The notes: generated by a model not told the origin, from the sequence alone. Numbered from the stretch's first letter, positions 25,877-34,827 are shown. The stretch is 64,000 nt of DNA from Lentisphaerae bacterium RIFOXYA12_64_32 (GCA_001803235.1 MHBL01000226.1:1-64000); one strand, 5' to 3'. A program made the numbers and translations.

Positions 25877-28129
25877 TCAATACCCGTAGCGTTTCCGCAG
25901 TCTGTGCCGGATCAACTCGGCGGCGGTGTTCAGCACCGATGTGAGCAGGAACAGCAGCACGGCGGACAGAAACAAGATGCGAAACAGCGACCCGCCGGCC
26001 GGCGCTTCGGGAATCTCGACCGCAATGTTCGCGGACAGCGTACGCATGCCGGTGAACGGGCCCCAGTCCAGCACCGGCGTGTTGCCGGTCGCCATCAGCA
26101 CGATCATGGTCTCGCCCACGGCGCGACCGAACCCGATGATCAGGGCCGCAAACACGCCGGGACTGGCGGACGGGAGCACCACATGCCACACAGTTTGCCA
26201 GCGGCTGGCGCCCAACGCCAGGGATGCGGCTTTGAGGCTCTTCGGGACATTCGAGAGTGCGTCTTCCGACATGGTGAAAATAATCGGAATCACGGTGAAC
26301 CCCAGCGCGAAGGCGATGACGATACTGTTGCGCGGGTCGAACCGGAACCCGGCCTCCTGGAACAGCCAGAGCGGGAAATCGCCATGGAACAGGTTCTGCT
26401 CGACGAGCGGACACGCGGCCCAAGCCAGCAGTCCGGCGACCAGGAGAATGGGCACGGCAAGAGCAAACTCGTAGCCGCGTTCGACGCGCCGCACCACGTC
26501 GGCGCGACGCAGGCCGATCCACAACGCCATGAATACCAGAAACACCAGCGGCAAGGTAAAGGCATAGAGAAAGACTCCGACAATCGCGCGTTCCAGGCGT
26601 GGCGCCAGCCACAACGCCGCGAGAAAGCCGATGACCACGGTGGGAATGGCGGCCATGATTTCGACCGTCGGCTTGACGATCGACCGCACCTCGCAGGTGG
26701 TGAACTGGCTGACATACAGCGCCCCGAAAATCGCAATCGGGATCGCCAGAAGCATGCCGTAGAACGTCGCCTTGAAACTGCCGAAAACGAGCGGAACAAA
26801 GCTGAACTTGGCCTCGTTATCGTCGTTGGCCGAAGATGACTGCCACACGTACGCGGGCTTGTCGTAGCCCTCGTACCACACTTTGCCGAACAGCACGGCC
26901 CAACTGACTTCCGGGTGCGGATTCTGCAGTCCCCACAGGCAGAGTTGGCGCTCCGCGTCGACCCCGACCAGGGTGTCGCCCTGCAGCGACAACGCCATTT
27001 GCGTGAGCGCCGGCGCGGGGCGCAACGTCAACAGGTGCCGCTCGCTGGTCAGGTGGTCCAGGTTGACGGCGCCGTCGGTCGTCACGCTGACAACGCTCTT
27101 GTCGTGGAGTGTGAACAGGAACCGCGAGACGGCGGGGCCCTCGGACGCAAGCTGATGGATCGGCGCCAGCCGGCGTTTGCTGCCTTCGCCGTACAGGGAC
27201 ACGGGCGCCCAGGTCGAGATGCCGCCGTGCGCGTCGCCGACCGCCAGCGAGACGTCGCCGAAGACCAAGCCGAGAGCGGTGATCGCACGGTGGTCGGGAA
27301 ACGCGTTGACCCGTTCGACGAGTTGCGGCGGGCTGGCGGCGATGTCCCACCGAAGAATGTTCCCCTTGTCGGTGGCCACATACAACTCCTTGCCGTCACG
27401 GTCCACGGTGAATGCGGTGATCGTGGCCGGGATCGCGGCGACATCGGGCAGGAATGCGGTGGGCTGTTCCTCGCCATCCTCGTTCATCCGGCGCAGCACC
27501 AGACGCTGGTCCGGCAGCAAACCGACCAGCACAAACCCGCCGTCCTCCGTTTCTCGCAGGGCCACGGCGCACAGCGTCAGGCCGGGCTGGGCGGCGAACC
27601 GGGCCGGGGTCGTCAATCGGTGCGCAATGGTTCGTTTCTCGCCGGTGAATTCCGACTTGAACACCACCCGCGCCAGTGCCGCGGTGCCATCGTCCCACAG
27701 CAGGCTGAAGCGCAGGTCGGATTGCGGCGCGGCGCTGAGGAGACGGGGGGCGGAGCGGATGTCGAGGGACGGCGGTTGGGACGGTGCGGCGGCGGCGTTC
27801 GGGTCGGATGCGGCAAATACGGACGCCACGTCGAAGCACTTGCCGGTGCGCAGGTCCAAAAACGTGAAGACACCGCGCTCGTCCAGGACAAACCCCGTCT
27901 CGCGATAGTCGTCCGAGCCGACCGCCAGGACACGGGTCCCGACACTGGTGGGAAGTGAGAACCGCGTCAGGAGCGGTGCGCGGGCGCCGCTGAACAGAGG
28001 CAGTGCAGTGCAGGTGATCAGCACCAGCATGGTCAGAACGCAGAAGATCACGCTGACGCCGCCGATCGAGATCAGCCAGCGCGCGATCACGTCGCGGCGT
28101 TTGATCTTGCTGAGATGTCGCTTGTCCAT
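25877..28129 (-). CDS. pstC: long-form phosphate permease PstC
   Basis: 750 residues, more than twice the short form. A membrane helix near residues 20-45 is followed by about 350-400 residues outside the membrane with repeated beta strands that look WD40/propeller-like (for example GNILRWDIAASPP and GISTWAPVSLYG). The C-terminal permease part carries the coupling loop KSLKAASLALGASRWQTV and GFGRAVGETMIVLMATGN. Long PstC and PstA occur together in other bacteria. The added domain faces the periplasm, so it may receive PstS or sense load; this is inference. ATG at 28129 chosen because the basic/hydrophobic N-terminus begins here. Confidence 0.88.
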   Translation of the reverse strand: MDKRHLSKIKRRDVIARWLISIGGVSVIFCVLTMLVLITCTALPLFSGARAPLLTRFSLPTSVGTRVLAVGSDDYRETGFVLDERGVFTFLDLRTGKCFDVASVFAASDPNAAAAPSQPPSLDIRSAPRLLSAAPQSDLRFSLLWDDGTAALARVVFKSEFTGEKRTIAHRLTTPARFAAQPGLTLCAVALRETEDGGFVLVGLLPDQRLVLRRMNEDGEEQPTAFLPDVAAIPATITAFTVDRDGKELYVATDKGNILRWDIAASPPQLVERVNAFPDHRAITALGLVFGDVSLAVGDAHGGISTWAPVSLYGEGSKRRLAPIHQLASEGPAVSRFLFTLHDKSVVSVTTDGAVNLDHLTSERHLLTLRPAPALTQMALSLQGDTLVGVDAERQLCLWGLQNPHPEVSWAVLFGKVWYEGYDKPAYVWQSSSANDDNEAKFSFVPLVFGSFKATFYGMLLAIPIAIFGALYVSQFTTCEVRSIVKPTVEIMAAIPTVVIGFLAALWLAPRLERAIVGVFLYAFTLPLVFLVFMALWIGLRRADVVRRVERGYEFALAVPILLVAGLLAWAACPLVEQNLFHGDFPLWLFQEAGFRFDPRNSIVIAFALGFTVIPIIFTMSEDALSNVPKSLKAASLALGASRWQTVWHVVLPSASPGVFAALIIGFGRAVGETMIVLMATGNTPVLDWGPFTGMRTLSANIAVEIPEAPAGGSLFRILFLSAVLLFLLTSVLNTAAELIRHRLRKRYGY

Positions 28130-28213
28130 TCCATGCCTGCTTTTCGGCTGCAATTCGTCGGAGTTTGCCGGGCCCCGACCGCCCGGTTATGTCGGGACGG
28201 AACTCCGACCCTT

Positions 28214-28320
28214 GTCTGAGTCCCGCCTTCAGGCGGAAGCTGAGGCGAGCTTAAGCGAGCCGATTTCCCGCCACTCGCTGAAGCTCGCGGCCCGCTTCCG
28301 CCTGAAGGCGGGACTCAGAC
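28214..28320. repeat. 27-bp perfect inverted repeat
   Basis: 28214-28240 is the exact reverse complement of 28294-28320 (core CCCGCCTTCAGGCGG), with 53 bases between. It lies in the 338-base gap between pstS and pstC, where no gene is seen. It can form a strong hairpin in the polycistronic message and might uncouple pstS from permease levels. The core recurs singly at about 25712. Confidence 0.65.
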
Positions 28321-28467
28321 TTGGGCGCCCGGTACGGAGGTCTTCGAGGTGGCTTTCTTTCCTAGGGGCATCGTCTGTCTCCTGAACTCTGCACGGATCG
28401 GGAGAGGCACCCCCGGGCACCGGCGGGGGTCTGGTCCGCACGGTGCCCGGGGTGCCGGAGGGATCGA

Positions 28468-29463
28468 TTACTCGAGCTTGCCGAGCATTTCCTCGGCCTG
28501 GGTCGCGGACAAGGGATAGAACCCGTCCTTGATCACAACTTCCTGACCTTCCTTGGACAGAACGTACTTGAAGAATTCGCGGGTGAGCGGGTCCATCGGC
28601 TTGCCCGGCTTCTTCATCGTGTAAATGTACAACGGCCGCCAGATCGGATACTTGCCGTTAATCACGTTCTCGCAGTTCGGCTCGTACGGGGTGTTGTCGT
28701 CGCCGGCAATGGCAATCGCTCTGACGCCGGAGGTCTTGTAGCCAATGCCCGAGTAGCCGATCCCGTTCTTGTCCTCGGTGATGCCCATGACTACCGACGA
28801 CGACCCCGGCTGCTCCTTCACGGTGTCCTTGAAGTCGCCCTTGGACAGCACGTGCTCCTTGAAGAACCCGTAGGTGCCGGACGCCGAGTTACGGCCATAC
28901 AGACTGATCGGGCGCGTGGCCCAGGCCGCGTCTTGCACCCCCGCGTCGCCCCAGGTCGTGATCGGGCGCAGGCCGCGCTTGCAGCCCTTCGAGAAGATGG
29001 CGTCAACCTGGGCCAGGCTCAACGACTGAACCGGGTTGTCCTTGTTCACGAACACCGCCAGCGAGTCCAGGGCGACCCACAATTCGGTCGGCTTGAACCC
29101 GTAAGTGCCTTCGAGCTCAGTGACTTCGCTCTTCTTCATGGCGCGCGACATCGGACCGAGCTGCGCGGTGCCGGCGATCAGCGCCGGCGGCGCGGTGCTC
29201 GAGCCCTTGCCTTCGATGCCGATGTTGACGTTCGGGTAGAGCTTGCGGAAGCCCTCGACCCAGAACGTCATCAGGTTGTTCAGCGTGTCGGACCCGACGC
29301 TGTTCAGGTTGCCGGCAATGCCTACGACCGGCTGGTACGACTTCAGATTCGGATCGACCTGGATCTGGCCCTGCGCCCAGGCCGGTCCAGCACTGGTCAG
29401 CGCCAAGGCTACGGCGGTCCCGGCCAGGCCGAGACGGATGCGACGTTCGACAGACGATTTCAT
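28468..29463 (-). CDS. pstS: phosphate ABC transporter substrate-binding protein PstS (copy 3)
   Basis: 331 residues with a Sec signal peptide cleaved near GPAWA-QG. PstS features: LNSVGSDTLNNLM, GIEGKGSSTAPPAL as phosphate loop, and LYGRNSASGTYGFF. It has no lipobox and belongs to the ABC-receptor type associated with long PstC/PstA. AAGGAG is ten bases before ATG 29463. It lies between the porin and pstC, so phosphate would pass porin, then this receptor, then the channel. Confidence 0.93.
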   Translation of the reverse strand: MKSSVERRIRLGLAGTAVALALTSAGPAWAQGQIQVDPNLKSYQPVVGIAGNLNSVGSDTLNNLMTFWVEGFRKLYPNVNIGIEGKGSSTAPPALIAGTAQLGPMSRAMKKSEVTELEGTYGFKPTELWVALDSLAVFVNKDNPVQSLSLAQVDAIFSKGCKRGLRPITTWGDAGVQDAAWATRPISLYGRNSASGTYGFFKEHVLSKGDFKDTVKEQPGSSSVVMGITEDKNGIGYSGIGYKTSGVRAIAIAGDDNTPYEPNCENVINGKYPIWRPLYIYTMKKPGKPMDPLTREFFKYVLSKEGQEVVIKDGFYPLSATQAEEMLGKLE

Positions 29464-29578
29464 GACTCCGATTCTCCTTGTTGACTTCTGTGTCCCGATA
29501 TGGTTCTGACGTTGGCTTCGGAAAGTGGACGGTGGCGTGGGGAAGAGGGAGAGGCCGCCACCGTCCCGGGGGAGGAAA

Positions 29579-31015
29579 CTAGAACTTGTACACGGCGTCG
29601 AGCTGCATGCACGTGGTGGAGTCCGCTTCGTTCTTGGCGGTCTCATCGCTGCCGCCGTTGATGCGGTCGAGCAGGTAACCGGTGATGCCCACGTTCATGT
29701 TCTTGGTGAAGTTGTAGCTCAACCCGAGCTTGTGGCCCATGATGTCAGTGTCCATCAGACCAGCGGTTTCGCCGAAGTCGCTGTCCTTCAGCGGACCGAA
29801 CACGGCGTCAGCCCCGATGTAGGCATAGCTATAGCCGAGCTTCCACTTGCCGCGCTTAAGAGAGAGTCCCACCAATCCTGCCATATCGTTTTCGTCCGGT
29901 TTCTCGCCAGACTCGAGGTTCTGCTGGCTGACATCGCCGTCAGCGCTCAGGTTCATGGCGCCATGCACGTAGGGCTTGACCTCGATGCCGGCGACGGACG
30001 TCGTCGCTTCCAGATAGAGGTCGACGACATCAAACCCATAGTCCTCAGCCAAGCCCATGTTGTAAAGCCCCGGCGAGGTCGCGAACTTGATGCTGACGCC
30101 GGTCACATCGTACAAGGAGTCTGGTGTGATGTGGTAGATGCCCACTGCCGCCAACGCGTTGACGGGGTCGCTCTTGAACGCGTAGCCCGCCTGCGCGGCG
30201 AGCATGTACACGTCGTAGTCGTTGGTGGCGGTCTTGTTTAGGTTGGGGCCCCAGAGTACGTCGTACGCGCCAGCGGTGAGGAACGCTCCGGCGTAGTTCT
30301 TACCCTTGGGATCGCCCAGTTGGAGGGTCACACCGGTCGGCCGCAGGTCCCCGTCCCACAACATGTAGGTCGTGACAAACGGGTTCTTCTGCTGCCCGAG
30401 GCACAGGCTGAGCGGGAGTCCATCGATGACGTCCCACTTGTGCTTGGCGTACGCGTAGTCCAGGCGGATATCGCCTGTCTCGAACGCGTTGGTCTCGCCC
30501 CACGTATCGTTGGTGCTGCGACCGTCGTCGCCGCCCGTGGCCAGCCCAGCGCCGATTTCCCAGGCCTCGGTCGGGTTCTGCCATACCATGCCCAGCCGGA
30601 AGCGGGTGCGGAAGCGGCCGCGGTCTTCCTTCGAGTCAGTTTCGCTGGCGGCGTAGTTCTCGAAGTCCTGGTCACGCATTTCGTAGCGCAAACGCAGGTC
30701 GCCGGTCAGCTTCAGGCCTTCGATGCCCTTGCCGAGCACGAGTCTCTTATCCAGCCCGTCGAGCCGCTTGTTGGTCGCGGCCAGGGCCTCGTTGGTTTCC
30801 ATCAGCACCGTCTTGACCTGGCTCGTGTCGCCGCCTGCCGCTGGCGCTTGCCGCGACTCGAGGCCCTGAAGGCGCTGCGTCAATGCGTCGATCTTCCGGT
30901 TCTGTTCCTGGATGATCTTCATCAGGTCCGCGGTGCTGACGTTCTCCTGTGCCCAGTTGGCGGGCACGCCGAGAAGCAGCAGACCCGATCCGATTCCTGC
31001 TAGCAGTTTTCTCAT
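29579..31015 (-). CDS. outer-membrane porin, phosphate-starvation type
   Basis: 478 residues. A signal peptide (about 1-22, ending PANWA), then a coiled-coil segment (about 24-95, with heptad-like LMKIIQEQNRKIDALTQRLQ), then a long beta-rich barrel with many alternating strands, ending in ...AVYKF with the C-terminal phenylalanine used for barrel insertion. It resembles OprP/OprO-type or putative-porin family proteins. A Pho box lies about 200 bases upstream and pstS follows, supporting phosphate-linked function. Specificity for phosphate is inferred. Confidence 0.82.
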   Translation of the reverse strand: MRKLLAGIGSGLLLLGVPANWAQENVSTADLMKIIQEQNRKIDALTQRLQGLESRQAPAAGGDTSQVKTVLMETNEALAATNKRLDGLDKRLVLGKGIEGLKLTGDLRLRYEMRDQDFENYAASETDSKEDRGRFRTRFRLGMVWQNPTEAWEIGAGLATGGDDGRSTNDTWGETNAFETGDIRLDYAYAKHKWDVIDGLPLSLCLGQQKNPFVTTYMLWDGDLRPTGVTLQLGDPKGKNYAGAFLTAGAYDVLWGPNLNKTATNDYDVYMLAAQAGYAFKSDPVNALAAVGIYHITPDSLYDVTGVSIKFATSPGLYNMGLAEDYGFDVVDLYLEATTSVAGIEVKPYVHGAMNLSADGDVSQQNLESGEKPDENDMAGLVGLSLKRGKWKLGYSYAYIGADAVFGPLKDSDFGETAGLMDTDIMGHKLGLSYNFTKNMNVGITGYLLDRINGGSDETAKNEADSTTCMQLDAVYKF

Positions 31016-31217
31016 TCCATTGTCCTTCCTTGCTGTTCCATCCCTAATCTTCCGAAATGGCGAACGTTGTGCGAGGTGTTGCCACCCCTTACTCCGTGGC
31101 GCAAGACACTGCGTTCAATTCCGTTTGGTAGCGCACCTCCTTTCGGTCCCGGATGGGTGCCTTTTTCCGGTCCTCTGCCGGCATTGGATTGAGTGCCATC
31201 TCACCATTTCTGCACTC

Positions 31218-31270
31218 AATCTAAGCCTGAACCGTTAGGCCCGCGTTAGGCGTGGGTTAGGGACTGTTAG
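31218..31270 (-). promoter_or_regulatory. Pho box plus -10, promoter of porin-pst-phoUBR
   Basis: Read on the minus strand, CTAAC half-sites start at 31270, 31260, 31249 and 31238 (spacing 10, 11, 11). The last unit ends at 31228; four bases later is TAGATT (31223-31218). The array overlaps the last codons of the small gene upstream. It would give a leader of about 200 bases before the porin. Confidence 0.75.
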
Positions 31271-31476
31271 ACCGGCGCGAGACTTCGGTTCTCCCGGGGG
31301 CGGGACGCCTCCGGGTGGGGGGCAGCCTGCCGCTTCTGCATTTGCCGCCGGGCGGCCTCGCGGTATGACACGTACTCGATCAACTCCCCACGCTCGCGCA
31401 CCACGAGGCCGTACAGGCCAGGTTCCTCGGTGAGGCGCCAGCCCGCGATCGGTTCAGCCAAGTTCCGCGTGCTCAT
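31267..31476 (-). CDS. small protein coupled to the Pho-regulated kinase
   Basis: 69 residues, unrecognised. It is charged, starts MSTRNLAEPIAGW and contains a tryptophan/tyrosine-rich centre (EEPGLYGLVVRERGE) and a basic C-terminus. The ATG overlaps the kinase stop by four bases (ATGA) and has GGAG seven to eight bases upstream, so it is a real translated gene. It may be a kinase partner or substrate. Confidence 0.65.
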   Translation of the reverse strand: MSTRNLAEPIAGWRLTEEPGLYGLVVRERGELIEYVSYREAARRQMQKRQAAPHPEASRPRENRSLAPV

Positions 31477-32750
31477 TTGCCTGCTCCTTTCGTGCTTGTC
31501 TCGGACTTCCCAGGACACCTGTCGGCCCGAAACCGACAAAACGTTGCTGGCGTTGTCACCGAAGGTCGATGGCGGTTTGCCCTGACAGGAAACGGCTGCC
31601 CGGCGACGGCCAGGCGGCGGTCAGGGGCTGCTGCGACGAACGGCAACAGCCCGCTGAGACAGCCGGCCAGCCGCCGGTCGTAATCCTCGCTCAACTGCTC
31701 CCGCAGCAACGTGTCATGGAGCAGGCGGACACCGTCGTGGCCGCTGTCTGCCTCGGTCGCACTGGCAAAGCGTTCGGTCGGATCTGGGGAGAGCAGGCGC
31801 CGGAGAATGGCGATGTACCTCTCGTCCATGAGGATTCCGGGCGGCATGTAATCCTCCAAGCGCTTCGCCAGGGTTTCCTTCTGGCACAGCAACTCCCTCT
31901 CGCTCTCGGCGCCCGCGAGGACTTGACGCCCGCGCAGCATTTCCAGGATGGTCATGCCCGCGCTATAGAGGTCGGATACGGGTGTAAGCCTTTCTCTCCG
32001 GTGGACCTCCGGGGCCATGTACAGAGGTGTTCCAAGGAGCAGATTGGTCGACCCGTCGGAGGGGATCGCGCGTCCGAAATCGACCAGCTTAACGGTGCCG
32101 AACCGGTCGAGCATGACGTTCTGCGGTTTGATGTCGCCATGGATGTAACCGGCCTTGTGCAGGACATCGAGGCCGCGCAGGATCTTGCGCAGGATGTAGA
32201 ACGCCACGCCAGGTTGCCATCGGCAGGTTCCGGCAACGAACAACGCCGCGGTGCGGTCGCGTGAGTTCTGCCGTTCCGGAACGCCCCTATTCGCCCGGGC
32301 GCGGAGGCATGTCAGGTGTTGGATGTCGAGTCCATCGATGAACTCCATGAGGACACTCCCGACATCGCCGAGCAGGACGAACTCGTGACATTGAACCAGA
32401 TTCGGGTGGTGGATCCTCTGCAGAGCGCTGACTTGGCGGGCGATGCGCTCCAGTTCCTGCCGGTAGGCTTCCGGTCCAGCGAAGGGCGTGGGGTCGTGCA
32501 GTTTCAGGGCGTGCTCCGTGACCGTGTTGAAAGGGCCGGACTGCTCGACAGCCAGAACGACTCCCTGTCGGCCTTGGCCCAAACGCCGGATGACCCGCAA
32601 CTGGTGCGTGTGGGCGAATGAGGCCGCGTTGGCAAGGCGGTGAAAAGCCGGAAGCAAGGTGTCATCCGTTGGGGACGCACTTGGCGTCCACACCAGAGTC
32701 CGCGTCAGTTCCTTGCCCGGTTCCTGATTGCAGGAGAGAGTCGTCTCCAT
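31473..32750 (-). CDS. Hanks-type Ser/Thr protein kinase in the Pho region
   Basis: 425 residues. Kinase domain about 50-370: glycine loop LGQGRQGVV (58-66), ATP-binding lysine K83 in HALKLHD, catalytic loop YIHGDIKPQN with D206 (HGD instead of HRD, so a non-RD kinase), DFG at 224-226, and APE at 246-248. The C-terminal 90 residues are basic and low in hydrophobics; no membrane helix is seen, so it is cytoplasmic. AGGAGG lies eleven bases before ATG 32750. A Pho-box promoter lies about 120 bases upstream. Its targets are unknown; the co-translated small protein and PhoB are candidates. Confidence 0.88.
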   Translation of the reverse strand: METTLSCNQEPGKELTRTLVWTPSASPTDDTLLPAFHRLANAASFAHTHQLRVIRRLGQGRQGVVLAVEQSGPFNTVTEHALKLHDPTPFAGPEAYRQELERIARQVSALQRIHHPNLVQCHEFVLLGDVGSVLMEFIDGLDIQHLTCLRARANRGVPERQNSRDRTAALFVAGTCRWQPGVAFYILRKILRGLDVLHKAGYIHGDIKPQNVMLDRFGTVKLVDFGRAIPSDGSTNLLLGTPLYMAPEVHRRERLTPVSDLYSAGMTILEMLRGRQVLAGAESERELLCQKETLAKRLEDYMPPGILMDERYIAILRRLLSPDPTERFASATEADSGHDGVRLLHDTLLREQLSEDYDRRLAGCLSGLLPFVAAAPDRRLAVAGQPFPVRANRHRPSVTTPATFCRFRADRCPGKSETSTKGAGK

Positions 32751-32866
32751 GTCCGTGCGTGCCTCCTGACGTTCCTGCCGTGACGCAGGTCTCTGACTGC
32801 CGTTGTCCCCGGACGGCCATCGGCTTGGCTGGTCTTCGTCCATGCCGGGGGCAATCAACTACACAC

Positions 32867-32919
32867 ATGATATCCCCGGACTGTGAGCCCCCGGTTAGGG
32901 GTACGCTAGGGGATGTCAG
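32867..32919 (-). promoter_or_regulatory. Pho box plus -10, promoter of Ser/Thr kinase
   Basis: On the minus strand: CTGAC at 32919, CTAGC at 32909, CTAAC at 32898, CTCAC at 32887 (spacing 10, 11, 11). The last unit ends at 32877; four bases later is TATCAT (32872-32867), a near-consensus -10. The geometry is identical to the porin promoter. Confidence 0.7.
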
Positions 32920-32991
32920 ACAGGCGTGAGGATGCGATGTGCCGGACTGGCGCGAAGGCGCGGAAACACGGTGGGGCGGAGGATGTTCGGC

Positions 32992-33285
32992 TCAGGAGGC
33001 CTGACCGAGCAGGAGCAGGCGAGTGAAGCAGTACGCGAGGAGGGCGGTTACCGGCAGGGTGAAGACCCAGGCCCAGACCATGCGGCCGACGATGCCCCAG
33101 CGGACGGCACTGAGGCGCTTCGTGGCCCCGACACCCATGATGGACGTGGAGATAACGTGCGTGGTGGACAGCGGGATGCCCCAGTGAGTGGCGACCTGGA
33201 TGACGACGGCGGCGGTCGTTTCGGCAGCGAACCCGTGAATAGGCTGGAGCCGGACCATCTTGTGGCCGAGTGTCCTGATGATGCG
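32992..33285 (-). pseudogene. pit: PiT-family low-affinity phosphate permease, C-terminal remnant
   Basis: About 97 codons. The remnant begins RIIRTLGHKMVRLQPIHG just after a stop at about 33286 and contains GFAAETTAAVV and the PiT signature GIPLSTTHVISTSIMGVGA, then a hydrophobic end. Intact PiT proteins are 330-500 residues, so the N-terminal two thirds are gone; no matching upstream frame is seen. The fragment could still start at ATG 33258. Loss of a constitutive low-affinity carrier next to two high-affinity Pst systems is notable. Confidence 0.8.
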
Positions 33286-33368
33286 CTATTGGGCACCGCC
33301 GGACGGCTTCGTTCCGTTCCTGCAAGCCGCGCTTGCCTGGGCGAACGGACTCAACCTTTCCGCGAGAG

Positions 33369-33440
33369 ATTATACTGCCCCGTCCGCCGCGGGAACAGTG
33401 GGATTGAGTGGTTCTAATCGATTTCTAACGAACCGGTTAG
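33369..33440 (-). promoter_or_regulatory. possible promoter of the PiT remnant with degenerate Pho half-sites
   Basis: A perfect TATAAT lies on the minus strand at 33374-33369, about 85 bases before the remnant. Upstream are TAA-type half-sites: read on the plus strand CTAAT at 33414, CTAAC at 33425 and GTTAG at 33436, spaced 11 bases. They lack the four-base link to a -10 seen at the other arrays, so binding is doubtful. Confidence 0.3.
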
Positions 33441-33524
33441 CGGTTCGGTTTCCGGGCGCGACCGCAGGCAACATCCCCGCTTGCGGCGCCACCGTGCTCA
33501 GGGTTCAGGACAATACGGTGCGTT

Positions 33525-33688
33525 CTGGAGCGCCCGCGTCCTCGCGGGCGTAGCGCGTTGCCGCCGCACGCACCCCGCCGGCGAGACGCCGGCGTCACGG
33601 GGACGCAGGCCCCGGGCATTTCCGGGCAACTGGCTCGCGGCAGACCGCCACGCCACCGAAGGCAGCCCGCGAGACGCGGGCGCTCCAG
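33525..33688. repeat. inverted dispersed repeat
   Basis: CTGGAGCGCCCGCGTCC... (33525-33549) recurs as its near-perfect reverse complement at 33665-33688. A third direct copy, with one changed base, is at 34934-34958. The enclosed bases hold further GC palindromes and no gene. The 480-base stretch from 33286 to 33765 has no other coding content. Confidence 0.5.
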
Positions 33689-33765
33689 GGAACCAAGTCC
33701 AACTGCGGGACTCCTTCGACTGCGGCTACTTGGTCTTGACTCCCGCCGGGTGCCGTCGGACGGCC

Positions 33766-34827
33766 TCACACCAGCGCCATGACGGCAGGCCAGTTGGCGT
33801 CAAGCCAGGCAAGGGGTTCGGCGAGATTCCCGAAACAGAAGCGGAGCCGGTCCTCGGGCGCGACCTTGGCCGTGCCCTCGGCGCGCACGGACAGCCAGCG
33901 GGCGCCGAAGGCGAGCGGAATGGTCTCGAACTCGGCGGCGGCCAACGCACCGATATCGCGGTACTCACGCAGCCACAGCGCGCACCGATCGACAGTGAGT
34001 TCGGCAGCCTCGGTGAGGGACCAGATGTCCTCGGCGCGCAGCGGCGTGCGGCGCCGGCCGCCGATGAAGAACATGCCGTCGGCAATGTCGCGCACGCGCG
34101 GCGCCCAGCGCGCCCAGTCGTAGTCAAACACCCCGATCAGCCGGCCGTGCTCGTCGAACAGCAGGTTGGCGAGGGTGAAATCGCCATGGGTGACAGTGTG
34201 CGGCAGCCCGTCGTAAACGTTTCGGTCGAAGCGGGTCCGGAGCCGTTCGAGCCAGCGCGTCGCGGTCTGGGCCGCATCGCCGTAGGCTTGGGCGTCGGGG
34301 TGCTTGAGAAACTGGTCATAGACGCGACAGAGCAGTCCCGGGTCTTCCATGCGGTCGCTTGCGTCCGGGACGCCGAGGCTGGCGTACTGGGCTACAGGCG
34401 GCAGGGCCTGCGCGGCCGGGTACGAGACCGAGGCGCGATGCAGGCGCGCGAGCGTCCGCGACGCTTCGGCGAGAATGTGGCGGGCGTGCGAATCCCGCAT
34501 GCCGACCCCGTCGATGAAGGCGTACAGTTCGAGGGCGCGGTCGTCGATCCGGACAACGGTCTGACCGGCGCGCGTGGGCACGGGAGTGGCGGTCGGGATG
34601 CGGCGCCCGAGCAGGTGCTGACGCAGCCCGTGATCGAACGCGATCAGTTCGTCGGAGGACGTGCGGAGTCCGCGCAACCGCAGCAACCACGCGCCGCGAT
34701 CGGTCACCACACGCCACGTCTTGCCGGCCGTGCCGCCGAAGGCCTGCACGTCCTTCAGTTCGCCGATGTCATAGGCCGGCAGGCAACGCTGAACGAAGTC
34801 AGGGCTGGATTGCGGAGTCATATCCAT
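33766..34827 (-). CDS. aminoglycoside-phosphotransferase-fold (APH) kinase
   Basis: 353 residues. APH/choline-kinase fold: Brenner motif THGDFTLANLLFD (D is the catalytic base), then VFDYDWARWAPR in the DFD position, and N-terminal FGGTAGKTWRV as the nucleotide loop. Family members phosphorylate homoserine, choline, fructosamine, methylthioribose or antibiotics. No resistance-specific features are seen, so a metabolic or homoserine-kinase-II-like role is more probable. AAGGA precedes ATG 34827. No operon partners. Confidence 0.75.
   Translation of the reverse strand: MDMTPQSSPDFVQRCLPAYDIGELKDVQAFGGTAGKTWRVVTDRGAWLLRLRGLRTSSDELIAFDHGLRQHLLGRRIPTATPVPTRAGQTVVRIDDRALELYAFIDGVGMRDSHARHILAEASRTLARLHRASVSYPAAQALPPVAQYASLGVPDASDRMEDPGLLCRVYDQFLKHPDAQAYGDAAQTATRWLERLRTRFDRNVYDGLPHTVTHGDFTLANLLFDEHGRLIGVFDYDWARWAPRVRDIADGMFFIGGRRRTPLRAEDIWSLTEAAELTVDRCALWLREYRDIGALAAAEFETIPLAFGARWLSVRAEGTAKVAPEDRLRFCFGNLAEPLAWLDANWPAVMALV

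Noticed and set aside
33766-34827. The APH-fold gene as an antibiotic-resistance gene
   Set aside because: Only the shared kinase fold is visible; no mobile-element context and no subtype signature of known aminoglycoside kinases.
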